Source: Clostridiales bacterium
GTDB taxonomy: Bacteria > Bacillota > Clostridia > Oscillospirales > Oscillospiraceae
Direction of reading: 5' to 3'
DNA: 63,314 nt
Assembly: GCA_004556205.1 (NCBI GenBank)
Contig: SFIL01000003.1
Coordinates: 1 to 63,314 of the forward strand
In this document: positions 35,324 through 44,568 of the stretch, piece after piece
How the letters are laid out: every line of letters starts with the position of its first letter
Position numbering within the stretch: the first letter of the stretch is position 1
The notes under the pieces: model-generated
Databases searched by the model: none
Seen by the model: the letters and a program-made list of their open reading frames with translations, nothing else
Told to the model about the DNA's origin: nothing
Position numbers and translations under genes: made by a program

Positions 35324-35422
35324 TGCTTTGTTTAAATATACAGCAAACTATGTATAGAAAACGCGTCGTGCGTCGCAAGCGCACGGATTTTTTGTGTTTT
35401 CGCTCAAAAGGAGGCGCTTTTT

Positions 35423-37240
35423 ATTCAACATCCGAAAAAGCAGCGGCTTTTCCGTCATCTCGGGAAAAGTCTCGGAAACTATCGCCGCTGGACATTTGCC
35501 GCCGCGCTGTTCGGCGGTGCGGAGGTCATGCTTGAAATCTTCATTCCGATCTTAATGTCCGTCATTGTAGACGGCGGACTTTATCGCGAAGAGGATTTTA
35601 TGCTGCACTCTCTTTTTCCCGAAGCGCTCATCGCAAACCGAAACCGCTTTGTTCTTATTGTCGGCGCACTCATGGTCTTTGTCGCCTGTCTTTCGATGGT
35701 ATGCGGACTGCTCAGCGCACGCTGTGCCGCCGTCGCAAGTCAGGGCTTCGCCAGAAATTTGCGTTCTGATCTTCTCGAAAAGATTCAAAGCTTTTCCTTC
35801 TCGAACATCGACCGTTTCTCCACGCCCAGCCTGATTACAAGAGGAACAACCGACGTCAACACGGTGCGCAACGCGATGCACCAGCTTCTGCGGACGCTCT
35901 CACGTTCACCGATCATGCTGATCATGGCAACCGTCATGGCGTTCGCCATCGCGCCGCGCCTCGCACTCTTTTTCCTGCTTGCCATTCCTCTTCTCGCAGG
36001 TGTGCTTGCCATCCTAATGAAGATTGGTCAGCCGCGCTTTCGAAAAATGCTGCAAAAAACTGATGCTATGAACCGCGCAGTGCAGGAAAATCTCGTCAGC
36101 AGCCGCGTTGTCAAGGCATATGTCCGCGGCGACTACGAGTCCGAGCGCTTCCGTGACACCGCAGAGGAATTACGTCGGGCGACGCTCTCCTCTTCTCGCC
36201 TGTTCACGTTGACCGGTCCGATTCAAATGCTGATTATGTGGGGCTGCACGATTCTGATTCTCCTATTCGGCGGCAGAGAGATCATTTTCGAAAAAACGGG
36301 ACTTCTGACGGGCGAGCTTGTCAGCATCGTTTCCTATGCCACGCAAGCGGTCAACTCTCTTACGATGTTGACATGGCTGATTATGTCGATGTCGCGTGCG
36401 CAGGCATCGCTTGTGCGCATCAACGAGGTCCTCGACGAGACACCCGACATTGCCGCCGGCTCCTGCGCCGAGGCGGTTGCCGACGGAAGCGTTGATTTTG
36501 AAGATGTATGCTTCAGTTACTCCAAATCGCCCGACAAACTCGCAATCAAGCATATTTCCTTCCATATTGGTGCCGGAGAGACGATCGGCATTATCGGCGG
36601 AACCGGCGAGGGAAAATCCACGCTCGTAAATCTGATTCCGCGCTTTTATGACACGTTTTCCGGTACGGTGCGCGTGGGTGGACGCGACGTAAAAGATTAT
36701 ACGCTCGAGGTCCTGCGTGACAGCGTCTCGATGGTCCTCCAAAACGGCACACTCTTTTCCGGCACAATCGCGGACAACCTGCGTTGGGGAAAGCCCGACG
36801 CGACAGCGGCGGAAATGCGCGAGGCGTGCGCTGTCGCCTGTGCAGATGAATTTATTGACCGCTTTCCCGAGGGCTATGAAACCGTTCTCGAGCAGAACGC
36901 CGCCAATCTTTCGGGCGGACAGCGGCAGCGCCTGCGGATTGCCCGTGCGGTCATCAAACAGCCGAAAATTTTGATTCTCGACGATTCGACCAGCGCCGTC
37001 GATATGTCAACCGACGAACATATCCGCCGCGCACTGCGAACCGCGCTGCAAGGAACAACGAAGATCATCATTGCACAGCGCATCGCTTCCATTATGTCCT
37101 GCGACCGTATTCTTGTGCTCGATGAAGGTCGTCTTTCGGACATAGGCACACATGAGGAGCTGATGGCGCGCAGTCATATCTATCGAGAGGTCTATCACAG
37201 TCAGATGCGAGAGGAGGCGGGTGTGCATGGCGAAGGTTGA
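35423..37240 (+). CDS. ABC exporter subunit with a degenerate ATP site
   Basis: About 605 residues: a six-helix transmembrane domain followed by an ATPase domain. Walker A is GGTGEGKST, the signature LSGGQRQR, but the Walker B ends DD (ILILDDSTSAVD) where the catalytic Glu should be, and the switch histidine is Gln (IIIAQRIAS). Coding continues upstream of the first ATG (35528) with no ATG, GTG or TTG; an ATT at 35423 stands eight bases after AGGAGG and gives the N-terminus IQHPKKQRLFRHLGKSLG. It pairs with the next gene as a heterodimeric multidrug-type exporter. Substrate unknown. Confidence 0.88.
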   Translation: MQHPKKQRLFRHLGKSLGNYRRWTFAAALFGGAEVMLEIFIPILMSVIVDGGLYREEDFMLHSLFPEALIANRNRFVLIVGALMVFVACLSMVCGLLSARCAAVASQGFARNLRSDLLEKIQSFSFSNIDRFSTPSLITRGTTDVNTVRNAMHQLLRTLSRSPIMLIMATVMAFAIAPRLALFFLLAIPLLAGVLAILMKIGQPRFRKMLQKTDAMNRAVQENLVSSRVVKAYVRGDYESERFRDTAEELRRATLSSSRLFTLTGPIQMLIMWGCTILILLFGGREIIFEKTGLLTGELVSIVSYATQAVNSLTMLTWLIMSMSRAQASLVRINEVLDETPDIAAGSCAEAVADGSVDFEDVCFSYSKSPDKLAIKHISFHIGAGETIGIIGGTGEGKSTLVNLIPRFYDTFSGTVRVGGRDVKDYTLEVLRDSVSMVLQNGTLFSGTIADNLRWGKPDATAAEMREACAVACADEFIDRFPEGYETVLEQNAANLSGGQRQRLRIARAVIKQPKILILDDSTSAVDMSTDEHIRRALRTALQGTTKIIIAQRIASIMSCDRILVLDEGRLSDIGTHEELMARSHIYREVYHSQMREEAGVHGEG

Positions 37241-39050
37241 ACTTCGGAACTACCGCAAGGCGCAGACGCCCATGCGTACGCTCCTGCGTCTGTTTCGTTA
37301 CTTCAAGCATTGCCGCATGATTCTGATCAGCGCGGTTGTCTCCATTCTCGTTTATACCGTCGCGACGATTGCCTCCTCCTATGTCATGCGTCCTTTGGTC
37401 GATCTGCTGGAAAGCAGTCTTCTCCCGCAAAACGAGGTCTATGCGAAATACCTCGCCCTGCTGCTCGGGCTTGCAGGACTGTATCTCCTGAGCGCGGTCA
37501 CGAACTACCTGCTTAACCGCTTGATGCTTGAATGCAGCGCCGTCATTATGCGCGAACTGCGCACGGAGCTGTTTTGCAAGATGCAGAAGCTTCCCGTCAG
37601 CTATTATGACGAGAACACAAACGGAAGTCTGATGAGCTATTACACCAGCGACATTGAGGCAACCAACGAGCTTTTGCAGCACAGCATTACGCAGATGCTC
37701 ATTTCGGTCATTTCGCTTGTCGGTACGATCGGCATGATGCTGGTACTTTCCATGAAGCTTTTTGCTATCATGGTCGTGCTCGGCGCAATCGTCGTCATCG
37801 TAGTGCGTACCACAACAAAAATCAGCGCTCGCAGCTACCGCGCACAGCAGAAAAATGCAGCCGCAGTCAACGGCTACATTGAGGAGATGATCGCCGGCCA
37901 GCGCGACGTCAAGGTTTTCACGCATGAAAAGCAGGTCATGCAGGACTTTTCCGTCATAAACGAGGCGCTCTACGACGCCTCGACCACGGCGACGACCGTC
38001 ACCTCGATGATCGGTCCGATTCTAAACAACCTCTCCCATATCTTCTATGCCCTCACCTGCGCAATCGGCGTCGTTTGGCTTACGGGCGAAGGCGCGGGCG
38101 GCATTCTGATTACTTTCCTGCAATACATCCGCAATTTTGCCAACCGCGTCAGTCAGATCTCCGAGCAGTTTAACTCTATCATGCTCGCACTCGCGGGCGC
38201 AGAGCGCATCTTCGGCGTGCTGGATATGCCCAACGAAACAGACGAGGGCACAGTGCGTTTGGAACAGCGCGGCAGAGAGTATGATTGGGTCATGGCAGAC
38301 GGCTCAACCGTTCCCTTGCGCGGTGATGTCCGTTTCCGCGATGTTGATTTTTCCTATGTCGAGGGCAAGCCCGTTTTGCAGGGGATGTCGCTCTACGCAA
38401 AGCCCGGGCAAAAGATCGCCTTTGTCGGCTCAACGGGCGCGGGCAAGACCACGATCACCAACCTCATCAACCGATTTTATGATATTCAGAGCGGTCAGAT
38501 CACTTACGACGGCATTGATGTGCGGGAGATCAAAAAGGACGATCTACGCCGCTCGCTCGGCATCGTTTTGCAGGATACGCACCTCTTCACCGGCACGGTC
38601 ATGGAAAATATCCGATACGGCCGTTTGGAGGCGACGGATGAGGACTGTATTCGCGCCGCAAAGATCGCCAACGCGCACTATTTTATCTCACATCTGCCAG
38701 ACGGCTACGAGACGGTTCTCTACTCCGACGGCGCAAACTTAAGTCAGGGACAGCGTCAGTTGATCGCAATCGCCCGCGCTGCGGTTTCCGAAGCGCCTGT
38801 GCTGATTCTCGACGAGGCAACCTCGTCGGTTGACACACGCACGGAAAAGCTGATCGAGCGCGGCTTGGACGCACTGATGCATGGAAGGACGGTGTTTGTT
38901 ATTGCACATCGCCTCTCGACCGTGCGCAACGCAGACGCAATCATGGTTTTGGAAAAGGGCAAGATCATTGAGCGCGGCAATCATCATGACCTGATCGCGC
39001 AAAAGGGTACATACTATCGACTCTATACCAACATGACCGAGCTGACATAA
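37227..39050 (+). CDS. ABC exporter subunit with the canonical ATPase
   Basis: About 607 residues with a six-helix membrane domain and an ATPase. Walker A is GSTGAGKTT, Walker B VLILDEATSSVD with the catalytic Glu, and the switch His is in VIAHRLSTV. The signature is LSQGQRQL rather than LSGGQ. With the partner's DD and Gln, this gives one active and one degenerate ATP site, as in TM287/288-type exporters. The ATG at 37227 lies nine bases after GAGGAGG and overlaps the end of the first subunit by 14 bases. Confidence 0.92.
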   Translation: MAKVELRNYRKAQTPMRTLLRLFRYFKHCRMILISAVVSILVYTVATIASSYVMRPLVDLLESSLLPQNEVYAKYLALLLGLAGLYLLSAVTNYLLNRLMLECSAVIMRELRTELFCKMQKLPVSYYDENTNGSLMSYYTSDIEATNELLQHSITQMLISVISLVGTIGMMLVLSMKLFAIMVVLGAIVVIVVRTTTKISARSYRAQQKNAAAVNGYIEEMIAGQRDVKVFTHEKQVMQDFSVINEALYDASTTATTVTSMIGPILNNLSHIFYALTCAIGVVWLTGEGAGGILITFLQYIRNFANRVSQISEQFNSIMLALAGAERIFGVLDMPNETDEGTVRLEQRGREYDWVMADGSTVPLRGDVRFRDVDFSYVEGKPVLQGMSLYAKPGQKIAFVGSTGAGKTTITNLINRFYDIQSGQITYDGIDVREIKKDDLRRSLGIVLQDTHLFTGTVMENIRYGRLEATDEDCIRAAKIANAHYFISHLPDGYETVLYSDGANLSQGQRQLIAIARAAVSEAPVLILDEATSSVDTRTEKLIERGLDALMHGRTVFVIAHRLSTVRNADAIMVLEKGKIIERGNHHDLIAQKGTYYRLYTNMTELT

Positions 39051-39052
39051 TG

Positions 39053-39086
39053 AAAAATCCGAAGGATTCATGTCCTTCGGATTTTT
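39053..39086. terminator. Bidirectional terminator after the ABC exporter
   Basis: A 14-bp perfect stem (AAAAATCCGAAGGA and complement), 6-base loop and T-run TTTTTTCTT on the plus strand; A-run on the other side serves the convergent DHHW gene. Confidence 0.9.
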
Positions 39087-39088
39087 TC

Positions 39089-40444
39089 TTATTTCACCAA
39101 ACGATTCAGCCACTCGATATACGAATCAGAGCTGAGCATCATGGGATAGTTGAGAATGATGCAGTCGTTTACGCCCTGCTCCTTCGCGAAGGCAACAAGG
39201 TCGAGACTCGGCTTGCCGTCGCGGTTAAACTCGCGCGGGTCGATCACGATGATCTTGCTGTAATGGCTCGTCAGCCACGGCGCAAAAGCATTGCCGTAAG
39301 ATTCCTTCAGCAGGATGCACACCGGTCCGTCCGTGACATCCGTGCGGATAATGGTGACGGGATGGTCACCGCCGAGGAAGCAGAGATATTTATTGGAAAC
39401 ATCGTCTCCGACATAGCTAATGACGCCGATCGGATACTCCTCATTCAGGGTCGCATCGGGATAATAGCGCGTCTTTGTCTCAACAAACGGCTTGTAATAG
39501 CAGATCGTATCGGGATCATTGCGCAGAATCTGCGCCTGCGGATAATCCGCGAGGAAATTGTACATCGACCCGACAAAGTTCGAATACTCTCCTGTCTCGA
39601 ATTTGCTCAGCGGCTCTGCCTTGAACCCCGCTTCCTCGCAGAAGGCAGTGTAGGCATAGTACGCGCCGAGCTGTGTCCAATGATGGTCTGTACGGAAATA
39701 AATGTACTCGTCGATATGCGCCGCCAGCTTGGTGTAGGCATCAACCGTCTTGACATTGCTCCCCATTTTATCATAGACATAGTCGATCATATTCACCTGC
39801 GATGAAACACCCGAATGATACTCTTCCGTTGTATAGAATTCCGCGCCGTTCGGCACGGCAATGCTGAAGGTACGCACGGAGCTCCCGAGGGCACTTGCAA
39901 TCCCCGTAACCGCCGCAGAATAATCATCCAAAGAATCATAGTCGGCATAGGGCACCTCTACAGCACGATTGCCGATCAGCAGCGCCGCACCGAGATTCTC
40001 GACGACAGCGCCATCCTCTACGTAGGAGCTTGGCTGCGTCGGCTCGGTTGAGGGCGGCTCGGTCGGATTCTCCACAGAGGACGACGGTGTGCTGCTTGCC
40101 TCACTGCTCTGCGGCTTCGTCGGCTGCGGGTTATCCAGAGAAGCGCCGTGATCCGCAGCGTTGCCATTGGCATCAATGATCAGAGAGACATCGTTTTCGC
40201 CCGAAAGACCACTGAATTTATAAAAGCCGTTCAAGCGCGTGTTCATGTTTTTCAGGCTTTCCGACTGTGGAAATGCCTCTGCGTAATAAGCGCGCTGTTC
40301 GGCGGCGTAGCTGCCGTCCACCAAGCCTGAGAAAGACAGCTTCGGCTTCTGAGCCGTACCGTCCAAGGAAAAGAGCGACACGATTCCGACCGTCAGCAGC
40401 AAGAGAACAAACAATACAGAGAGCAGGGTATATACTTTTTTCAT
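39089..40444 (-). CDS. DHHW-family secreted/membrane-anchored O-acetylation partner
   Basis: A 451-residue protein with one N-terminal membrane anchor or signal (residues 5–29), a low-complexity Ser/Thr/Pro stretch (about 100–145) and an SGNH-like domain containing FRTDHHWTQLGAYYAY (about 260). DHHW and AlgX/AlgJ-like proteins work outside the membrane with MBOAT proteins to O-acetylate wall or secreted glycans. The upstream gene is exactly such an MBOAT protein, 15 bases away. Confidence 0.85.
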   Translation of the reverse strand: MKKVYTLLSVLFVLLLLTVGIVSLFSLDGTAQKPKLSFSGLVDGSYAAEQRAYYAEAFPQSESLKNMNTRLNGFYKFSGLSGENDVSLIIDANGNAADHGASLDNPQPTKPQSSEASSTPSSSVENPTEPPSTEPTQPSSYVEDGAVVENLGAALLIGNRAVEVPYADYDSLDDYSAAVTGIASALGSSVRTFSIAVPNGAEFYTTEEYHSGVSSQVNMIDYVYDKMGSNVKTVDAYTKLAAHIDEYIYFRTDHHWTQLGAYYAYTAFCEEAGFKAEPLSKFETGEYSNFVGSMYNFLADYPQAQILRNDPDTICYYKPFVETKTRYYPDATLNEEYPIGVISYVGDDVSNKYLCFLGGDHPVTIIRTDVTDGPVCILLKESYGNAFAPWLTSHYSKIIVIDPREFNRDGKPSLDLVAFAKEQGVNDCIILNYPMMLSSDSYIEWLNRLVK

Positions 40445-40459
40445 GCTTCCACCTCCCGA

Positions 40460-41824
40460 TCAGAAGGACGCATAGAGCGAGGGCTTACTGCTCGCGCCGA
40501 CGAGCGACGCGGTGCAAAGGTACAGAAGAAGCGCCGCAAACAGAAACAGGCTGACCGCGTGGAGCGTTTGCAGGAGCGAGAAACGAGCCTGCTTCTTTTG
40601 CCGCACCAGCAGGATCGACCAAAGCGAGGCAAACCAGCGCGGGAGGACCGACGAGCCGAGCAGACACAGCAGGAGCAGCGGAACGGAATTCTTCAAAATG
40701 ACCGTAACAGAGCTGCTCCAAAACGCGCCCTTGCCGAACATCATCGCAAAGGTGTTGCCGAGCTCCGCCATATCCTCATGGGCGAACAGCACCCAGCCAA
40801 TCAGTACGAAGAACATTGTCACGAGATTGCGCACCACAAAGGGTACGCGCTCCAACTTCTGCACAAGCTGCTTCTCAATCGCGAGAAGGACGAAGAAATA
40901 CAAGCCCCACAGGAGGAAATTGAGGCTCGTCCCGTGCCACAGTCCCGTCAGTGCCCAAACGATCAGCAGATTGAGGATCTGACGCGCCTTTCCCTTGCGG
41001 TTGCCGCCGAGCGGGATATAGACGTAGTCCCGAAAGAAGCTTCCGAGTGTGATATGCCAGCGGCGCCAAAACTCCGTAATGGAGCTTGAAGCGTAGGGAA
41101 TGTCGAAGTTTTCGGCATAACGGAAGCCAAAGATTCTGCCCAAGCCGATTGCCATATCCGTACAACCGGAGAATTCAAAATAGATATAGAACATGAACAT
41201 CAGCGCGCCGAGCCATGCCGCTCCGCCGAATGCCTGTTTGGAAAGCTGGTCGTAAACGCCGTAGGCATAATCGGCAATCAACACCTTTTTGGCAAGACCC
41301 ACGACGAAACGCACCGCGCCCTCAAAGACTGCCTTCGGGTTTGTGCGGCGGCGGTCAAGCTGCTTTTCAATCTGTTCATACCGCACGATGGGGCCCATCA
41401 CCATTTTGGGGAACATTGAAACATAGAGCAGCAGCTTGGAAAAGTACTTTGCCGGACGCGTCGTTCCCCGATAGATATCGACCTGATAGGAAATGAGCTG
41501 GAAGGTATAGAACGAGATACCGATAGGCAGTACAACGCTCGTAAACTGTCCCAAAAGCTTAAAGAGGCAGAGGATCGCCAAATTTCCGCCGACCGCTGCG
41601 GCAAGCATCGCGCGGCTGCCGCTCTGCACGCGAAAGGCCAACGCATAGTTCGCATAAGCGGTCAGAAGGAGCAGCGGAAGGTAATAGGGCTGCCCCATTG
41701 CGTAGAAAATCAGGCTTGCCGCAATCAACACATAATTTTTGCCGCGCATCTGCGGGACTAAAAAGTAAACCGCGATCGTCAGCGGTAAGAATATGTAAAG
41801 GAAAAAGAGATTAGAAAATTCCAT
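40460..41824 (-). CDS. MBOAT-family membrane O-acyltransferase
   Basis: A 454-residue polytopic membrane protein. It has the MBOAT hallmarks EFWRRWHITLGSFFRDYVYI followed by PLGGNRKG and the catalytic His in ALTGLWHGTSLNFLLWG. Length and pattern match AlgI/DltB-like proteins used for glycan acetylation. The ATG at 41824 (MEFSNLFFLYIFLPL) follows AAGAGGTGG; a longer frame is open upstream but not needed. It forms an operon with the DHHW gene. Confidence 0.92.
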   Translation of the reverse strand: MEFSNLFFLYIFLPLTIAVYFLVPQMRGKNYVLIAASLIFYAMGQPYYLPLLLLTAYANYALAFRVQSGSRAMLAAAVGGNLAILCLFKLLGQFTSVVLPIGISFYTFQLISYQVDIYRGTTRPAKYFSKLLLYVSMFPKMVMGPIVRYEQIEKQLDRRRTNPKAVFEGAVRFVVGLAKKVLIADYAYGVYDQLSKQAFGGAAWLGALMFMFYIYFEFSGCTDMAIGLGRIFGFRYAENFDIPYASSSITEFWRRWHITLGSFFRDYVYIPLGGNRKGKARQILNLLIVWALTGLWHGTSLNFLLWGLYFFVLLAIEKQLVQKLERVPFVVRNLVTMFFVLIGWVLFAHEDMAELGNTFAMMFGKGAFWSSSVTVILKNSVPLLLLCLLGSSVLPRWFASLWSILLVRQKKQARFSLLQTLHAVSLFLFAALLLYLCTASLVGASSKPSLYASF

Positions 41825-41908
41825 AGTGCCACCTCTTGCCGAAAAATCCATCTCAACTCTATCAGAAAAACTGACGGATTTCAACAACTATTTTACATAA
41901 TACCGAAA

Positions 41909-43291
41909 TTATTTTTTCTTCCATGCCATAAGCCGTCGCTTTGTGTCGGAGACGACCTCGTTTTGCAGCAGGAGAAGCGCCGAAAGATTGGGGACAGCCA
42001 TCAGCGCATTGAGGATATCCGCTAATTCCCATGCAGCGCCGACCGTAAAAAACGGTCCGGCAGCAATTGCCAAAAGGTATGCTACGCGATAAAGCGTCCG
42101 CACCTTCTTCCGCTCCCCTGTCAAATATCGCAGGCATTGCTCAGCATAAAAGTTCCAGCCGATGATCGTGGCAAAAGCGAAGAAGATCAGGCAGAACATC
42201 AGAACGAACGAAGAAATGCTCTGCTGCCACGGAAGTCCGACGCGCCATGCGTAGTCCGTAAGCTCGACGCCCGAAAGCGGCGCTTGCCATGCGCCTGTCA
42301 CGACAAGGCACAGACCGGTGATCGTGCAAATGACGATCGTATCAATGAATGTCCCCGTCATGGAGATCAAGCCCTGCCGCACAGGATCACGCTCGTTTGA
42401 CGCCGCTGCCGCAATAGGCGATGAGCCAAGTCCCGCTTCATTGGTAAACACGCCGCGTCCGATTCCCATGCGCAGGGCATTTTTCAGCGTGATGCCTGCG
42501 GCGGCACCCAAAACTGCCCGCGGCGCAACCGCGCTTTTAACAATTAAAGCAATTGCCGCCGGAATTCTGTCCGCATACCGCACCAACAGTACGGCGGAAA
42601 AGAGCAGATACGCTGCCGACATGAGCGGCACAAGCGTTTCACAGACGCTCGCAATTCGCTTTGCTCCGCCGAGCAGGACAAGCGCTGCGGCGGCGGTCAC
42701 GACCGCGCCGCTGACGACAGTTGCCCATGAAATGTCCCTGCCGCCGAGAGAAAACGCCGTTTTCGTGTCAAAAAAGGCATCGACCGCCGTGGTAATGCTG
42801 TTGACCTGCGTGACCGTCCCGACGCCCAAAATTCCGACCGCCGCACCGATCGCCGCGAACATTACGGCAAGCCAGCGCCATTTTTTCCCCAAGCCCTGCT
42901 CGATATAGCAGTACGGTCCGCCGAACCAACCGCTTTCGGTCTTTTTACGGTATTTAACCGCAAGAAATCCCTCTGCGTACTGCGTCGCCATCCCGAAAAA
43001 AGCCGCGATCAGCATCCACAGCAGCGCTCCCGGGCCGCCCGCACAGAGTGCCGTCGCCACACCGACGATATTTCCCGTGCCGATCGTCGCGGCAAGCGCT
43101 GTACAAAGCGCGGCATACGGAGAGATTCCCTCCCCCTCCTGTCGCGAAAAAATAGATTTGAGCGCCACCTTCAGCTTCCGAAACTGCAAAAAACGCAGCC
43201 GCACCGTAAACAGCACGCCCACGCCGACAAAGAGTATCATCATCGGCCAGCCCCAAACCAACGCTCCCGCACGCGCCAAGCCCTCTTCCAT
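41909..43291 (-). CDS. Alanine/glycine:cation symporter (AGCS family)
   Basis: A 460-residue transporter with about ten to eleven helices. Typical features are the N-terminal TVRLRFLQFRKLKVALK, CTALAATIGTGNIVGVATA with the family's GTGNI substrate loop, GPGALLWMLIAAFFGMATQYAEG, and FTNEAGLGSSPIAAAAS. It brings in alanine or glycine with Na+ (or H+). I use ATG 43291, six bases after GGAGGG; an ATG at 43297 is directly against that site. Confidence 0.92.
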   Translation of the reverse strand: MEEGLARAGALVWGWPMMILFVGVGVLFTVRLRFLQFRKLKVALKSIFSRQEGEGISPYAALCTALAATIGTGNIVGVATALCAGGPGALLWMLIAAFFGMATQYAEGFLAVKYRKKTESGWFGGPYCYIEQGLGKKWRWLAVMFAAIGAAVGILGVGTVTQVNSITTAVDAFFDTKTAFSLGGRDISWATVVSGAVVTAAAALVLLGGAKRIASVCETLVPLMSAAYLLFSAVLLVRYADRIPAAIALIVKSAVAPRAVLGAAAGITLKNALRMGIGRGVFTNEAGLGSSPIAAAASNERDPVRQGLISMTGTFIDTIVICTITGLCLVVTGAWQAPLSGVELTDYAWRVGLPWQQSISSFVLMFCLIFFAFATIIGWNFYAEQCLRYLTGERKKVRTLYRVAYLLAIAAGPFFTVGAAWELADILNALMAVPNLSALLLLQNEVVSDTKRRLMAWKKK

Positions 43292-43297
43292 ATTCAT

Positions 43298-43571
43298 CCC
43301 TCCGCGTCATTGTCTCTTTGATTCTATGCGCAGACGGGTGGAAATCATGTCCCTGTTTCTCTAATAGTAGTATTCTTTATAGAAAAGAACTAATTGCGCA
43401 ATGGAAGGAAAAATTCAGTAAAGACCTTTAAGAAAAACTCTTAGATTTGATCTGTATACAGGCGGCAGTTCTCGTATGAGGATGGATAATATCTGACTTA
43501 CAGATTATACCTCATTAGGTAATTCTCTGTCATTACCATTTTACTTTAGCAAAATAAAGAACGCTTCATGC
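43298..43571 (-). promoter_or_regulatory. Promoter and long leader of the AGCS transporter gene
   Basis: On the minus strand ATGACA (43528–43533) and TATAAT (43504–43509) are 18 bases apart. The resulting leader is about 200 bases long. I looked for glycine-riboswitch elements and found none; no other gene or strong fold is evident in the stretch. Confidence 0.45.
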
Positions 43572-43604
43572 AAAAAACCTTGCGCAGAGAAGACGCAAGG
43601 TTTT
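43572..43604. terminator. Terminator after recR
   Basis: An 11-bp stem (AAAACCTTGCG with complement), 9-base loop and T-run on both strands. Confidence 0.85.
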
Positions 43605-43609
43605 CTTCA

Positions 43610-44209
43610 TTATATATCTCGTCTGCCCTCGAGGGCGCGGAGAAGGGTTACCTCATCGGCATATTCAAGCTGACTGCCTACGGGTACGCCGTAAGCAAGC
43701 CGCGTCACACGAACCTCCATCGGGCGAAGCAAACGCGAAATGTACATTGCTGTCGCCTCTCCCTCCGTATCGGGATTCGTCGCCATAATGACCTCGCGGA
43801 CGCCGCCCTTCCCGACCCGCGCGAGCAGCTCGCGGATGCAGATATCATCCGGTCCGATGTGGTTGAGCGGCGAGATTACGCCGTGCAGCACATGATAAAC
43901 GCCCGTATATTCTCTCGCGCGCTCCATTGCAATAACATCCTTTGGATCGGCAACCACGCAGATCACGCCATGGTCGCGGCTCTCGTCATCGCAGATCGGG
44001 CAGAGGTCACGGTCGGTCAGATTGCGGCAACATGGGCACAGATGCACCGTCTTTTTCGCATCTAAAATCGCGTTAGCAAATTCCTCGGCTTCCTCTTGCG
44101 GCAGACTCAGAAGGTGGAACGCCAAGCGCTGCGCCGTCTTGCCGCCAATACCCGGGAGCTTAGCGAATTGTTCTGTCAGCCGCTCTAATGCGGCGGGAAA
44201 ATATCGCAT
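43610..44209 (-). CDS. recR: Recombination mediator RecR
   Basis: A 199-residue protein of the usual length. It has the N-terminal helix-hairpin-helix LPGIGGKTAQRLAFHLL, a four-cysteine zinc finger (CPCCRNLTDRDLCPIC) and the Toprim region ICVVADPKDVIAMER, then ATNPDTEGEATAMYI. It loads RecA at gaps with RecO/RecF. It follows ybaB with a TGATG overlap and closes the dnaX–ybaB–recR operon. Confidence 0.97.
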   Translation of the reverse strand: MRYFPAALERLTEQFAKLPGIGGKTAQRLAFHLLSLPQEEAEEFANAILDAKKTVHLCPCCRNLTDRDLCPICDDESRDHGVICVVADPKDVIAMERAREYTGVYHVLHGVISPLNHIGPDDICIRELLARVGKGGVREVIMATNPDTEGEATAMYISRLLRPMEVRVTRLAYGVPVGSQLEYADEVTLLRALEGRRDI

Positions 44210-44553
44210 CAGAACAGACCGCCGAGATTCAGTGCGCCCGTCAGACGGGACATATTCTGCGCTGCCTCGGCTTCCGCCTTGCGCATCGCTTCATTGACCG
44301 CGCCGACAACCATATCCTGCAGCATTTCGACATCTTCGGGATCGACAGCCTCGGGATTAATGGTCAGCGTGAGCACCTCATGCTTACCGTTCACACGCGC
44401 GGTCACCATTCCGCCGCCGACGGTTGCCTCATACTCCTTCGCTTCCATCTCCTCCTGCATTTTCAGCATATCCTGCTGCATTTTCTGTGCCTGCTTGATC
44501 ATGTTCATGTTCATTCCGCCGCCCATACCGCCGCGGTATCCGCCTTTTGCCAT
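44209..44553 (-). CDS. YbaB/EbfC nucleoid-associated protein
   Basis: A 114-residue DNA-binding protein with a Gly/Met-rich N-terminus, then MIKQAQKMQQDMLKMQEEM (the family's coiled segment), YEATVGGGMVTARVNGKHEV and LQDMVVGAVNEAMRKAE. Located between dnaX and recR, the most conserved setting for this family. It binds DNA as a dimer; the exact role is unclear. A strong AGGAG site precedes the ATG. Confidence 0.95.
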   Translation of the reverse strand: MAKGGYRGGMGGGMNMNMIKQAQKMQQDMLKMQEEMEAKEYEATVGGGMVTARVNGKHEVLTLTINPEAVDPEDVEMLQDMVVGAVNEAMRKAEAEAAQNMSRLTGALNLGGLF

Positions 44554-44568
44554 CGTAATAATCTCCTT

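Noticed and set aside
43298..43571. Possible glycine riboswitch before the AGCS transporter
   Set aside because: The leader is long enough, but the conserved glycine-aptamer segments are absent on the minus strand.
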